Below are positions 1 to 5,828 of a stretch of 6,953 nucleotides of DNA, in pieces (within the stretch, counting starts at the first letter, position 1; each line of letters starts with the position of its first letter). Under the pieces are notes generated by a model. That model worked only from the letters and a program-made list of their open reading frames with translations, had not been told where the DNA came from and did no database searches. Position numbers and translations under genes: made by a program. The DNA lies in assembly GCA_937876435.1 (NCBI GenBank), contig CALEIL010000591.1, positions 1 to 6,953 on the forward strand. Direction: 5' to 3'. The DNA comes from an uncultured Bacteroidota bacterium. GTDB taxonomy: Bacteria > Bacteroidota > Bacteroidia > Chitinophagales > Saprospiraceae.

Positions 1-415
1 TCCATGTTTGGGTACGTCCCAAAAGTGAAATTCCGAAACTGGCTCTGACCTTGAGGGTGTCGTCGCTGTCCAGCCAGATGCTGCAATCATATTTCCTTCC
101 TGAGTTGGGATCCAGGAGTTTTCCGCCTGACCAGTATTTATCATCTTCGGGCTGAACATCCCAGATCATAGTCATGCCTTCGATGGATTTTCCCTTCAGA
201 TCACCACTACATCCTGAGCAGGTCCTGGTTCGGGCTTCAGGCAGAAGTCTGATCACCTTACCGTGCAACTTTCCATCCTTTTTGAATATTTCGACATGAG
301 CGATATTCACATTGCGCTTATCATCAATGGTCACCCAAGTCCCTACTGGGGACTGAGCCTGCATATATAAGGCAGTCAAAACGGGTAAAAGAACGATAAA
401 CAAGCATTTTTTCAT
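1..415 (-). CDS. DUF2147 family exported protein (3' end cut by window edge)
   Basis: Translating the minus strand from the ATG at 415 gives 138 residues with no stop before the window edge. Residues 1-20 form a signal peptide (MKK, hydrophobic core LFIVLLPVLTALYM, then QAQ), so the product should be periplasmic or outer-membrane exposed. The mature part carries the marks of the DUF2147 family as I know it: G-x-W near the N-terminus (residues 25-27), a V-x-I-x-x-x-D-G-K-L-x-G-K strand pair, a C-x-x-C pair (C66, C69) followed by L-K-G-K, a W-S-G-G-K-x-L-D-P-x-S-G block near residues 95-106, and terminal GRTQTW (133-138). Family members usually stop a few residues after this, so almost all of the protein is present. 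The biochemical function of the family is unknown; a compact beta-rich fold is likely. It is divergent from the M49-like gene, with 103 bp between the starts. Confidence 0.88.
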   Translation of the reverse strand, partial: MKKCLFIVLLPVLTALYMQAQSPVGTWVTIDDKRNVNIAHVEIFKKDGKLHGKVIRLLPEARTRTCSGCSGDLKGKSIEGMTMIWDVQPEDDKYWSGGKLLDPNSGRKYDCSIWLDSDDTLKVRASFGISLLGRTQTW

Positions 416-462
416 AGGTCTGTTGAAAGTGAAATCCTGGTCTGCATTTCTGTTATTTATAT

Positions 463-470
463 TATTTTTG
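463..470 (+). promoter_or_regulatory. candidate Bacteroidota -7 box for the M49-like gene
   Basis: TATTTTTG matches the Bacteroidota -7 consensus TAnnTTTG exactly and lies 48 bp before the ATG at 519, in the divergent region shared with the DUF2147 gene. A TCTG at 441-444 is only a weak partner for the -33 TTTG. No equally good box was found on the minus strand for the DUF2147 gene. Confidence 0.35.
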
Positions 471-518
471 ATCCAATTCAAAAGATGAATCAATCACGTC
501 GATTAAAACTATAACACC

Positions 519-2171
519 ATGAAGTACATTTATAGTACATACCTTGCACTAACAATCCTTTGTGGGTTTTCGTGCCAGTCTCAGAATAATAATATGAAAA
601 AGATTGAAACTGGTGAATATACCGGGGATTCTTCCAGGCTTGAAATATACGCCCCCTTTGAGTTGACCACCGACATATCCATGCTAAGCGCCTCCCAAAA
701 AAAAATGCTCCCTCTGTTGATCAACGCAGCAAAAATCATGGATACCCTATTTTGGATGCAATCTTATGGTGAGCCTGAGCCATTTCTCGCAGCCATTGAA
801 TCCGAAAAGGTTCGTGAATTTGCCCGGATAAACTATGGCCCGTGGGACAGGCTGGCGGACAATGCTCCCTTTTTATCAGCTTTTTCCGAAAAACCTGCCG
901 GTGCCCGGTTTTATCCCTCGGATATGACCAGGGCCGAATTTGAAGCAGCGGAGCTGGAGGGGAAGGATGATCCCTATACGCTGGTCCGGAGAGATGACGC
1001 CGGAGAACTGACCACCATCCCCTACCATGAAGAATACAGACCCTGGCTGGAAAGGGCCTCCGGATTTCTCAAAGAAGCCGCGTCTATGGCCGAAAACGAA
1101 TCCCTGAAGCACTACCTCAACTTGCGGGCGGAGGCGCTAATGAACGACCAGTTTACTAAAAGCGACGAAGCGTGGCTTGACATTTCGGACAATACGCTCG
1201 ATATCATTATCGGTCCGATTGAGAATTATGAGGATCACCTGTACAACTATAAAACAGCTTACGAAGCCTACGTTCTGGTCAAAGATCGCGAATGGAGTCA
1301 ACGACTGGAGAAATACGTCAGTTATCTGGCAGAATTGCAGGAATCCCTTCCCGTACCGGCCAGTTTAAAAGCCGAGAAACCTGGCACCGATGCGCAGCTC
1401 AACGCCTACGATGCCGTGTATTACGCCGGTGATTGCAACTCCGGTAGTAAAACAATCGCGGTCAATCTACCCAACGATGAAACGCTCCAACAAGAAAAAG
1501 GAACCCGCCGGTCCCAGCTCAAAAATGTCATGCAGGCAAAGTTTGAACTCATCCTGGAGCCGATAGCGGATGTGTTGATCGCACCTGAGCAGAGGAAGCA
1601 CATTACCTTTGAAGCCTTCTTTGCCAATACTATGTTTCACGAAGTGGCGCATGGACTGGGAATCAAAAATACCATCAATGGAAAAGGGACAGTCCGGGAA
1701 GCCTTGCAGGAGGAATTTTCCTGGCTGGAAGAAGGGAAAGCGGACATCCTGGGTTTGTATATGGTCGATTATTTATACGACAAAGGGGTGATTACCGAAG
1801 GAAATCTGGAAGATTATTATACCACGTTTATGGCTTCGATATTCAGATCGGTGCGATTTGGAGCCAGCTCTGCCCATGGGAAAGCCAATATGTTGCGATT
1901 CAATTACTTCCTGGAGCACGAAGCATTCAGCCGGAATCCATCCGATGGCACGTATAGGGTCAATATGGACAAAATGAAAGAGGCTATCGTATCCCTGTCC
2001 CGCACCATCCTAGAATTACAGGGCAATGGCGATAAGGCAGCCGTGGCCAGGCTGAGCCAGGAGACTGGTGTGATTCGCTCACAACTCCAGAGTGATCTCG
2101 ACCGGTTGACCGAATTGGGAATTCCGGTGGATATCGTATTCCGACAGGGAATGGAATACATTTTCGATTGA
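519..2171 (+). CDS. DPP III-like (peptidase M49-related) zinc metallohydrolase, probable lipoprotein
   Basis: A 550-residue exported protein. The N-terminus (MKYIYSTY, a hydrophobic stretch, then C19-QSQNNN) looks like a lipoprotein signal with Cys19 as the lipidated residue, although the lipobox G-F-S-C is loose. The body matches the DPP III-like family found in Bacteroidota and in the C-terminal part of plant Nudix hydrolase 3. Family blocks seen are M-D-x-x-F-W-x-Q-x-Y-G-E (about residue 75), G-D-C-N-S-G (304-309), N-L-P-N-D-E (316-321), and H374-E-V-A-H378 for zinc and catalysis. A second acidic motif, E404-E405-G-K-A-D, sits about 30 residues later; by analogy with the EECRAE motif of DPP III, E405 should be the third zinc ligand. 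The motif here is HEXXH, not the HEXXGH of classical M49 enzymes. A role in peptide turnover in the envelope is inferred; the substrate is unknown. The ATG at 519 is chosen because the signal peptide starts there. The TGA stop lies inside the inverted repeat at 2166-2211. Confidence 0.82.
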   Translation: MKYIYSTYLALTILCGFSCQSQNNNMKKIETGEYTGDSSRLEIYAPFELTTDISMLSASQKKMLPLLINAAKIMDTLFWMQSYGEPEPFLAAIESEKVREFARINYGPWDRLADNAPFLSAFSEKPAGARFYPSDMTRAEFEAAELEGKDDPYTLVRRDDAGELTTIPYHEEYRPWLERASGFLKEAASMAENESLKHYLNLRAEALMNDQFTKSDEAWLDISDNTLDIIIGPIENYEDHLYNYKTAYEAYVLVKDREWSQRLEKYVSYLAELQESLPVPASLKAEKPGTDAQLNAYDAVYYAGDCNSGSKTIAVNLPNDETLQQEKGTRRSQLKNVMQAKFELILEPIADVLIAPEQRKHITFEAFFANTMFHEVAHGLGIKNTINGKGTVREALQEEFSWLEEGKADILGLYMVDYLYDKGVITEGNLEDYYTTFMASIFRSVRFGASSAHGKANMLRFNYFLEHEAFSRNPSDGTYRVNMDKMKEAIVSLSRTILELQGNGDKAAVARLSQETGVIRSQLQSDLDRLTELGIPVDIVFRQGMEYIFD

Positions 2172-2211
2172 CGATTTGAGTAATGGTCATAAAAATCCTC
2201 AATCGTCAATC
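2166..2211 (+). repeat. imperfect inverted repeat (hairpin) overlapping the M49-like stop codon
   Basis: GATTGACGATTTGAG (2166-2180) is complementary to CTCAATCGTCAATC (2198-2211): 14 base pairs with one bulged T (2177) and a 17-nt loop. The TGA stop of the upstream gene (2169-2171) is part of the left arm. No T-run follows, so it does not look like a standard Rho-independent terminator, though as RNA it could still end or stabilise the upstream message. The 8-bp palindrome CCGATCGG (2211-2218) follows directly. Confidence 0.7.
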
Positions 2212-2221
2212 CGATCGGATT

Positions 2222-2575
2222 ATGCAGGAACTAATAAAGAAAAGGACAAAAGGAATTGGTCTGGAAATTATTGATCTTGTCAACGAACTACCCAGAAACC
2301 AATCTGCTAAAATTATATCAAGTCAAATTTTACGAAGTGCAACTTCAATAGGAGCTAATTATAGGGCAGCGTGTCGTGCTAAGTCTACTGCAGATTTTAT
2401 AAACAAATTAAAAATTGTTGAGGAGGAGTCCGATGAAACACATTATTGGCTTGAAATACTCGAAGAAAGTGGACTGGTGAAGGCTGATAGAGTTTCGAAA
2501 ATCAAGACAGAGGTGGATGAAATCACATCCATAATTGTTGCTTCAATCCGAACTTCAAGACGAAAAAAACTATAG
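2222..2575 (+). CDS. four-helix-bundle protein, S23 / 23S rRNA intervening-sequence protein family
   Basis: 117 residues from the ATG at 2222. The sequence has the hallmark pattern of the S23/IVP four-helix-bundle family: an amphipathic first helix ending in L-P, S-x-Q-I-L-R-S-A-T-S-I-G-A-N-Y-R-A-A as helix 2, K-S-x-A-D-F-I-x-K-L-x-I-V-E-E-E-x-D-E-T-x-Y-W-L-E as helix 3, and a final helix ending in basic TSRRKKL. The length fits the family. An upstream in-frame ATG at 2183 would add 13 residues, but these are largely encoded by the inverted repeat arm, so 2222 is preferred. Members occur inside 23S rRNA intervening sequences and as stand-alone genes; the DGR accessory protein Avd has the same fold. 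Molecular role is unknown; nucleic-acid binding is plausible from the fold and basic tail. GC content is near 36% over sampled lines, against about 57% in sampled lines of the upstream gene, and AGG/ATA codons are frequent, suggesting foreign origin. It converges on proS. Confidence 0.88.
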   Translation: MQELIKKRTKGIGLEIIDLVNELPRNQSAKIISSQILRSATSIGANYRAACRAKSTADFINKLKIVEEESDETHYWLEILEESGLVKADRVSKIKTEVDEITSIIVASIRTSRRKKL

Positions 2576-2585
2576 ATCCTTTCTA

Positions 2586-2645
2586 ATTTACGATTGACGA
2601 ATTTAGATTGAAGATTCAGTACTTGTGATAAAACCAATCGTAAAT
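2586..2645. repeat. inverted repeat pair ATTTACGATTG / CAATCGTAAAT
   Basis: An exact 11-bp inverted repeat has arms at 2586-2596 and 2635-2645 and a 38-nt spacer. The left arm overlaps the GATTGACGA word shared with the 2166 repeat, and the right arm runs into the first heptamer of the tandem array. It lies just past the S23 stop codon, so an S23 transcript could fold here. The loop is long and no T-tract follows, so terminator function is not supported. Confidence 0.6.
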
Positions 2646-2710
2646 CGTAAATCGTAGATCGTAGATCGCAAATCGTAAATCGTAGATCGTAAATCCAAAA
2701 TCGTAAATCC
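2641..2710. repeat. 7-bp tandem array, consensus TAAATCG (10 units)
   Basis: Ten heptamers in perfect register: TAAATCG x2, TAGATCG x2, CAAATCG, TAAATCG, TAGATCG, TAAATCC, AAAATCG, TAAATCC, preceded by a degenerate unit CCAATCG at 2634-2640. The array ends 2 bp from the proS stop codon (2713-2715). On the plus strand it places TAA/TAG in all three frames; on the minus strand it is free of stops and would read as a heptapeptide repeat of the type IYDLRFT. Several units contain GATC. It fills most of the gap between the convergent S23 and proS genes. Confidence 0.92.
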
Positions 2711-2712
2711 CT

Positions 2713-4179
2713 TTAGTACGCTTTCGCAAACACCACCCTTCTTTTGGAAGGTTTTCCGGAGACGAGGTCGACACCTTCTTCCTCCGGTGCGTCCAACGGA
2801 ATACAACGAATCGTGGCTTTGGTTCGGTTTTTGATCTCCTCTTCGGTCTCGGGGCTGCCGTCCCAATGCGCATAGACAAAGCCGCCTTTGTCCTCCAGGA
2901 CGGACTCAAATTCTTCCATCGTATCTACCCGGGAGGTGTGTTCTTCCCGGAACTGAACGGCTTTGTTGAATAGATTGGACTGGATCTCTTCCAAGAGAGT
3001 TCTGAGGGAGCTGGTCAGATTATCCAGGGGTATAAATGATTTTTCCTTTGTATCCCTGCGGGCTACCTCGACCTGATTATTTTCCAGATCCCTCATTCCC
3101 AATCCGATCCGGACGGGAATCCCGCGTAGTTCGTGTTCCGCAAATTTAAATCCGACGCGGTTTTTGGCATCGTTGTCGTATTGGGAAGTGATACCGGCTG
3201 CTTTCAGATCTTGCATTATTTGCCGGGCTACCTCATCGAGTTCTTCCGATGGTTTGGGAATCGGTACGATCACGACCTGGATGGGGGCTATTCTCGGAGG
3301 AAGAACCAACCCGTCATCATCGGAATGGGTCATGATCAGGGCTCCCATCAATCGCGTCGATACGCCCCAGGAAGTGGCCCATACGTATTCCTCCTGATTT
3401 TCTTCGTTGGAAAATTTGACATCAAAAGCTTTCGCAAAGTTTTGCCCGAGAAAATGAGAAGTACCGGCCTGCAATGCTTTCCCATCCTGCATGAGCGCCT
3501 CGATGGTGTAGGTGTCCAGGGCTCCGGCGAATCGCTCACTCTCTGATTTGGTGCCCCGGATCACGGGCATAGCCATATATTGTTCGGCAAAAGTGGCGTA
3601 CACCTCTTGCATGCGTTCGGCTTCTTCGATGGCTTCTTCCCGGGTTGCATGAGCAGTATGCCCTTCCTGCCACAGAAATTCAGCCGTTCGGAGAAACAAT
3701 CGGGTCCTCATTTCCCAACGGACAACGTTCGCCCACTGGTTGATCAGAATGGGCAAATCCCGGTAGGACTTGATCCAGTCCCGGTACGAATTCCAAATGA
3801 TGGTTTCGGACGTGGGGCGTACGATCAGTTCTTCTTCGAGTTTGGCTTCAGGATCTACTACGATGCCTTCCCCATCCGGATTGTTCATCAACCGGTAATG
3901 GGTGACTACGGCGCATTCCTTGGCGAAACCTTCCACGTGGGCCGCCTCCTTACTGAGAAAGGATTTGGGGATAAAAAGAGGGAAATAGGCATTGACGTGG
4001 CCGGTCTCTTTGAACATCCGGTCGAGCTGGTCTCTGATATTCTCCCAGATGGCAAAACCGTAGGGTCGAATAACCATGCTTCCCCGGACGGCTGAGTGCT
4101 CGGCCAGTTTGGCTTTTTTGATGATATCTACGTACCACTGCGAATAATTTTCTGCTCTGGAAGCGATCGATTTGGCCAT
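2713..4179 (-). CDS. proS: prolyl-tRNA synthetase (archaeal/eukaryotic-type, short form)
   Basis: A 488-residue class II aminoacyl-tRNA synthetase that charges tRNA-Pro with proline using ATP in the cytosol. Visible parts: motif 1 region (about 32-72, with V-R-G-S-M-V-I-R-P-Y-G); the proline-pocket loop R-P-T-S-E-T (121-126); motif 2 (about 148-178, R154-W-E through F-L-W-Q-E-G-H-T-A-H); the substrate loop G-T-S-H-F-L-G-Q-N-F (239-248); motif 3 (A-T-S-W-G-V-S-T-R276-L-M-G-A-L-I-M-T-H); an anticodon-binding domain (about 298-400); and a C-terminal extension ending K-A-Y. There is no bacterial editing (INS) insertion, and the Tyr terminus is that of the archaeal/eukaryotic type. In zinc-bearing relatives the C-terminal domain has four Cys; here those positions appear replaced (HWDGSPETEEEIK and GVDLVSGK), leaving only C459. 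The start is the ATG at 4179, and the stop is TAA directly beside the heptamer array. Confidence 0.97.
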   Translation of the reverse strand: MAKSIASRAENYSQWYVDIIKKAKLAEHSAVRGSMVIRPYGFAIWENIRDQLDRMFKETGHVNAYFPLFIPKSFLSKEAAHVEGFAKECAVVTHYRLMNNPDGEGIVVDPEAKLEEELIVRPTSETIIWNSYRDWIKSYRDLPILINQWANVVRWEMRTRLFLRTAEFLWQEGHTAHATREEAIEEAERMQEVYATFAEQYMAMPVIRGTKSESERFAGALDTYTIEALMQDGKALQAGTSHFLGQNFAKAFDVKFSNEENQEEYVWATSWGVSTRLMGALIMTHSDDDGLVLPPRIAPIQVVIVPIPKPSEELDEVARQIMQDLKAAGITSQYDNDAKNRVGFKFAEHELRGIPVRIGLGMRDLENNQVEVARRDTKEKSFIPLDNLTSSLRTLLEEIQSNLFNKAVQFREEHTSRVDTMEEFESVLEDKGGFVYAHWDGSPETEEEIKNRTKATIRCIPLDAPEEEGVDLVSGKPSKRRVVFAKAY

Positions 4180-4281
4180 GTTGTGCGTTATATAGATGTA
4201 AGCGTTTATAAATCCGGGAGATCCTCCTAAATTTTTGTTAATCGTGAAACTATTTTATCCGATATTACGTCATATTAGTAA

Positions 4282-4302
4282 CTGGGAAAAAAACCTTCCC
4301 AG
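4282..4302. other. small hairpin in the proS / Tyr-rich-gene divergent region
   Basis: CTGGGAA (4282-4288) and TTCCCAG (4296-4302) form a perfect 7-bp stem with a 7-nt loop. On the minus strand the loop is T-rich. It lies about 100 bp upstream of both divergent starts. If proS is transcribed from the -7-like box at 4355-4362, this hairpin would be in its leader RNA. Function unknown; it may be chance. Confidence 0.35.
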
Positions 4303-4354
4303 GCAATTTGGACGAAATATCCAGATTTAATGGATTTTAACTAAAATTTCGCCC

Positions 4355-4362
4355 CAAAAGTA
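4355..4362 (-). promoter_or_regulatory. candidate -7 box for proS
   Basis: The minus strand reads TACTTTTG here, an exact match to TAnnTTTG. It would give a leader of roughly 170 nt for proS. No TTG element is found at the usual -33 spacing (the nearest is about 30 nt upstream), so support is weak. For the opposite gene only GATATTTG (4378-4385, plus strand, one mismatch) was seen. Confidence 0.25.
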
Positions 4363-4405
4363 CTAAATTAGACGTGAGATATTTGAGATCACCAAGAATA
4401 AAAAA

Positions 4406-5707
4406 ATGATTATGAAAAATTTTGTGAAACATATCGGCCTGCTGGTTGTCGCGATGGCAGCTTATACCACTTCGGTATACGCACAGTTCGACGACGTATA
4501 TTTTGATCCTTCCAAGGATCAATACTCAGCCAGCACCAATCTGGCCCAGAACTCCGACAGGAATTCAGGGTACGACGATCAGGCCACTGACCAGTCATAC
4601 AACTACAGCCGGGATAACCAACGTCCACGGGTGAAAAATGGTGAATACGCCTACGATGATGATGAGTACGATTACTATAACGATGATTATTCGACTGGTA
4701 ATTACTATTTTGACGATTATGCGTACACCAGAAGAATCAACAGGTTTCACCGGGATAGATTTTTCTACGATCCGTTTATGTACGATGACTATTATATGAT
4801 GGGTGGATTTTACAATCCTCACCGTTTTTACAATCCGTACAGATATTCTGGATTCTATAGTCCATTCTTCCGACCTCATTTTGGGTTATCGTTTGGATTT
4901 GGTTATCCATTCGGATACGGATCGCACTTTGGATATGGCAATATATACGGTCGATACTACAACCCTTATAGCTTCTATGATCCGATCATGGCCTACAACT
5001 ACGGGTACGGCGGGTACTATGGAGGTTATTTCGGAAGCAGATATCCTTACATCTATCGCAACAATGTAAATCCGGGTGAACGCCCCGTATATTACAACGG
5101 TGCCAGAACGAGTGGTGCTACCGGAGTGGTTCCTTCTGCAAGAGACGGAAGAATTCAGGTACGAAGCAGTGGAAATAATGAGGGGTACCAGGCTCCGACC
5201 ACCAGAACTTCACCACGGGGTGAAGATCGTTCCAACAAATCAGTGCGTGATGCTGACCGGGATCAGGGACAGAAAGTAAGCCCAAGAAGTTCCGGTAATA
5301 ATGGAACCAGTACTTCTCCACGATCCAATACCTATACTCCGGATCGGGAAGGTACTACTAAAAGGGTTTATCAGACACCTTCCAGGGTAGAGCGTAGATC
5401 TGCCGGTGATAAGAGTACTTATACACCGCGGAGTACGCCTCCCAGCAGGAACTACACTCCTTCCAAGGAGTCGCCCAGAAGCAATTATACTCCTGATCGG
5501 TCATCTGAATCTCGACGGACTTATACGCCGAGCAGCAGAAGTAACACGCGGGATTATACCCCTTCTTCCAGGAATTCAGGTTCTTCGGTTAACCGAAGTA
5601 CCCCTTCCCAGAGGAGTTATACCCCGTCATCGAGCAGTTCCCGATCGTCAAGTTCAAGTCCCAGAAGCAGTAGTGGATCTTCATCAAGCCGGACTTCGCC
5701 CAGGTAA
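4406..5707 (+). CDS. exported low-complexity Tyr/Phe/Gly-rich protein with YTP-repeat tail
   Basis: 433 residues, or 431 if the second ATG at 4412 (MKNF...) is used, which looks more like a typical leader. A signal peptide with core GLLVVAMAAYTT ends at V-Y-A26 before Q27, so the product is exported. The mature chain falls into zones: a Ser/Asn/Asp-rich stretch (27-75); an acidic Asp/Tyr stretch (about 78-107); an aromatic stretch (about 114-218) with repeated FYNP, FGYG and YYGG words; a linker (219-300); and a Ser/Arg/Pro/Thr tail (300-433) with seven YTP motifs. By hand count residues 81-218 hold about 36 Tyr and 17 Phe. There is no Cys or Trp. I do not recognise a named family; such composition suggests a largely disordered surface or matrix protein, possibly self-associating, but this is inference. 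It is divergent from proS, and followed by a terminator and a FadL-like gene on the same strand. Confidence 0.85.
   Translation: MIMKNFVKHIGLLVVAMAAYTTSVYAQFDDVYFDPSKDQYSASTNLAQNSDRNSGYDDQATDQSYNYSRDNQRPRVKNGEYAYDDDEYDYYNDDYSTGNYYFDDYAYTRRINRFHRDRFFYDPFMYDDYYMMGGFYNPHRFYNPYRYSGFYSPFFRPHFGLSFGFGYPFGYGSHFGYGNIYGRYYNPYSFYDPIMAYNYGYGGYYGGYFGSRYPYIYRNNVNPGERPVYYNGARTSGATGVVPSARDGRIQVRSSGNNEGYQAPTTRTSPRGEDRSNKSVRDADRDQGQKVSPRSSGNNGTSTSPRSNTYTPDREGTTKRVYQTPSRVERRSAGDKSTYTPRSTPPSRNYTPSKESPRSNYTPDRSSESRRTYTPSSRSNTRDYTPSSRNSGSSVNRSTPSQRSYTPSSSSSRSSSSSPRSSSGSSSSRTSPR
5420..5587 (+). repeat. intragenic ~33-bp repeat encoding YTP units
   Basis: Within the 4406-5707 gene, YTP occurs at residues 339, 350, 361, 373 and 384, a spacing of 11-12 residues (33-36 bp), with each unit rich in Ser and Arg. 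Two further YTP motifs lie outside this regular run (310 and 405). The DNA copies have diverged, so the period is clearer in protein than in bases. Confidence 0.7.
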
Positions 5708-5768
5708 ATTGTAAGGGGTGAATGGATAGTTAGGGATGACCTGTTTGTTCAGGTAATAATATATAATG

Positions 5769-5809
5769 GGCTACCTATAAATTTGAATAAATTAGGTAGC
5801 CTTTTTTTT
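5769..5809 (+). terminator. Rho-independent terminator after the Tyr-rich protein gene
   Basis: GGCTACCTA (5769-5777) pairs perfectly with TAGGTAGCC (5793-5801), giving a 9-bp stem with a 15-nt loop, immediately followed by eight T (5802-5809). It lies 61 bp after the stop at 5707 and only 19 bp before the next start at 5829, so it separates the two same-strand genes. Confidence 0.9.
5778..5785 (+). promoter_or_regulatory. -7-like box inside the terminator loop, possible promoter of the FadL-like gene
   Basis: TAAATTTG matches TAnnTTTG exactly and lies 43 bp before the ATG at 5829. Its loop position means transcription would begin in or just past the 3' arm of the terminator. A TTTG at 5744-5747 is about 30 nt upstream, longer than the usual -33/-7 spacing, so this is only a candidate. 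Confidence 0.25.
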
Positions 5810-5828
5810 GAGTAAACGAAAGAGAAAA

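Larger units (their letters stand above)
2165..2710 (+). mobile_element. putative S23/IVS-like repeat-bracketed unit
   Basis: This composite region holds one AT-rich four-helix-bundle gene between related repeats. The word GATTGACGA occurs on the left (2166-2174) and right (2592-2600), and its complement TCGTCAATC occurs at 2203-2211. The pair 2203-2211 / 2592-2600 is a perfect 9-bp inverted repeat enclosing the gene, extendable to about 18 nt (2194-2211 / 2592-2609) with mismatches and one gap. Heptamers of the same CGATTTA/CGTAAAT character continue to 2710. In 23S rRNA intervening sequences an S23 gene lies within a base-paired stem, so the arrangement is reminiscent of these. No transposase, target duplication or empty site is visible, so mobility is inference. 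Confidence 0.4.

Noticed and set aside
2166..2211. Hairpin as a Rho-independent terminator
   Set aside because: The stem is AT-rich and is followed by CCGATCGG rather than a T-run.
2183..2221. Upstream ATG start for the S23 gene
   Set aside because: The extra 13 residues are largely encoded by the inverted-repeat arm and do not resemble the family N-terminus; starting at 2222 gives the usual length.
2222..2575. Avd-type accessory gene of a diversity-generating retroelement
   Set aside because: The fold family is shared, but no reverse transcriptase, template repeat or variable repeat is present in the window.
2634..2710. Possible CRISPR array
   Set aside because: Units are 7 bp and directly adjacent with no spacers, and there are no cas genes.
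2603..2909. Minus-strand open frames encoding IYDLRFT-like heptapeptide repeats
   Set aside because: They are the stop-free minus-strand reading of the 7-bp array joined to out-of-frame proS sequence; proS itself stops at 2713 in the real frame.
3580..4095. 171-codon plus-strand open frame opposite proS
   Set aside because: It is a shadow of the highly conserved proS coding sequence, with no start context or recognisable motif.
5739..5754. ACCTG/CAGGT hairpin after the Tyr-rich gene
   Set aside because: The stem is only 5 bp and no T-run follows; the stronger terminator lies just downstream.
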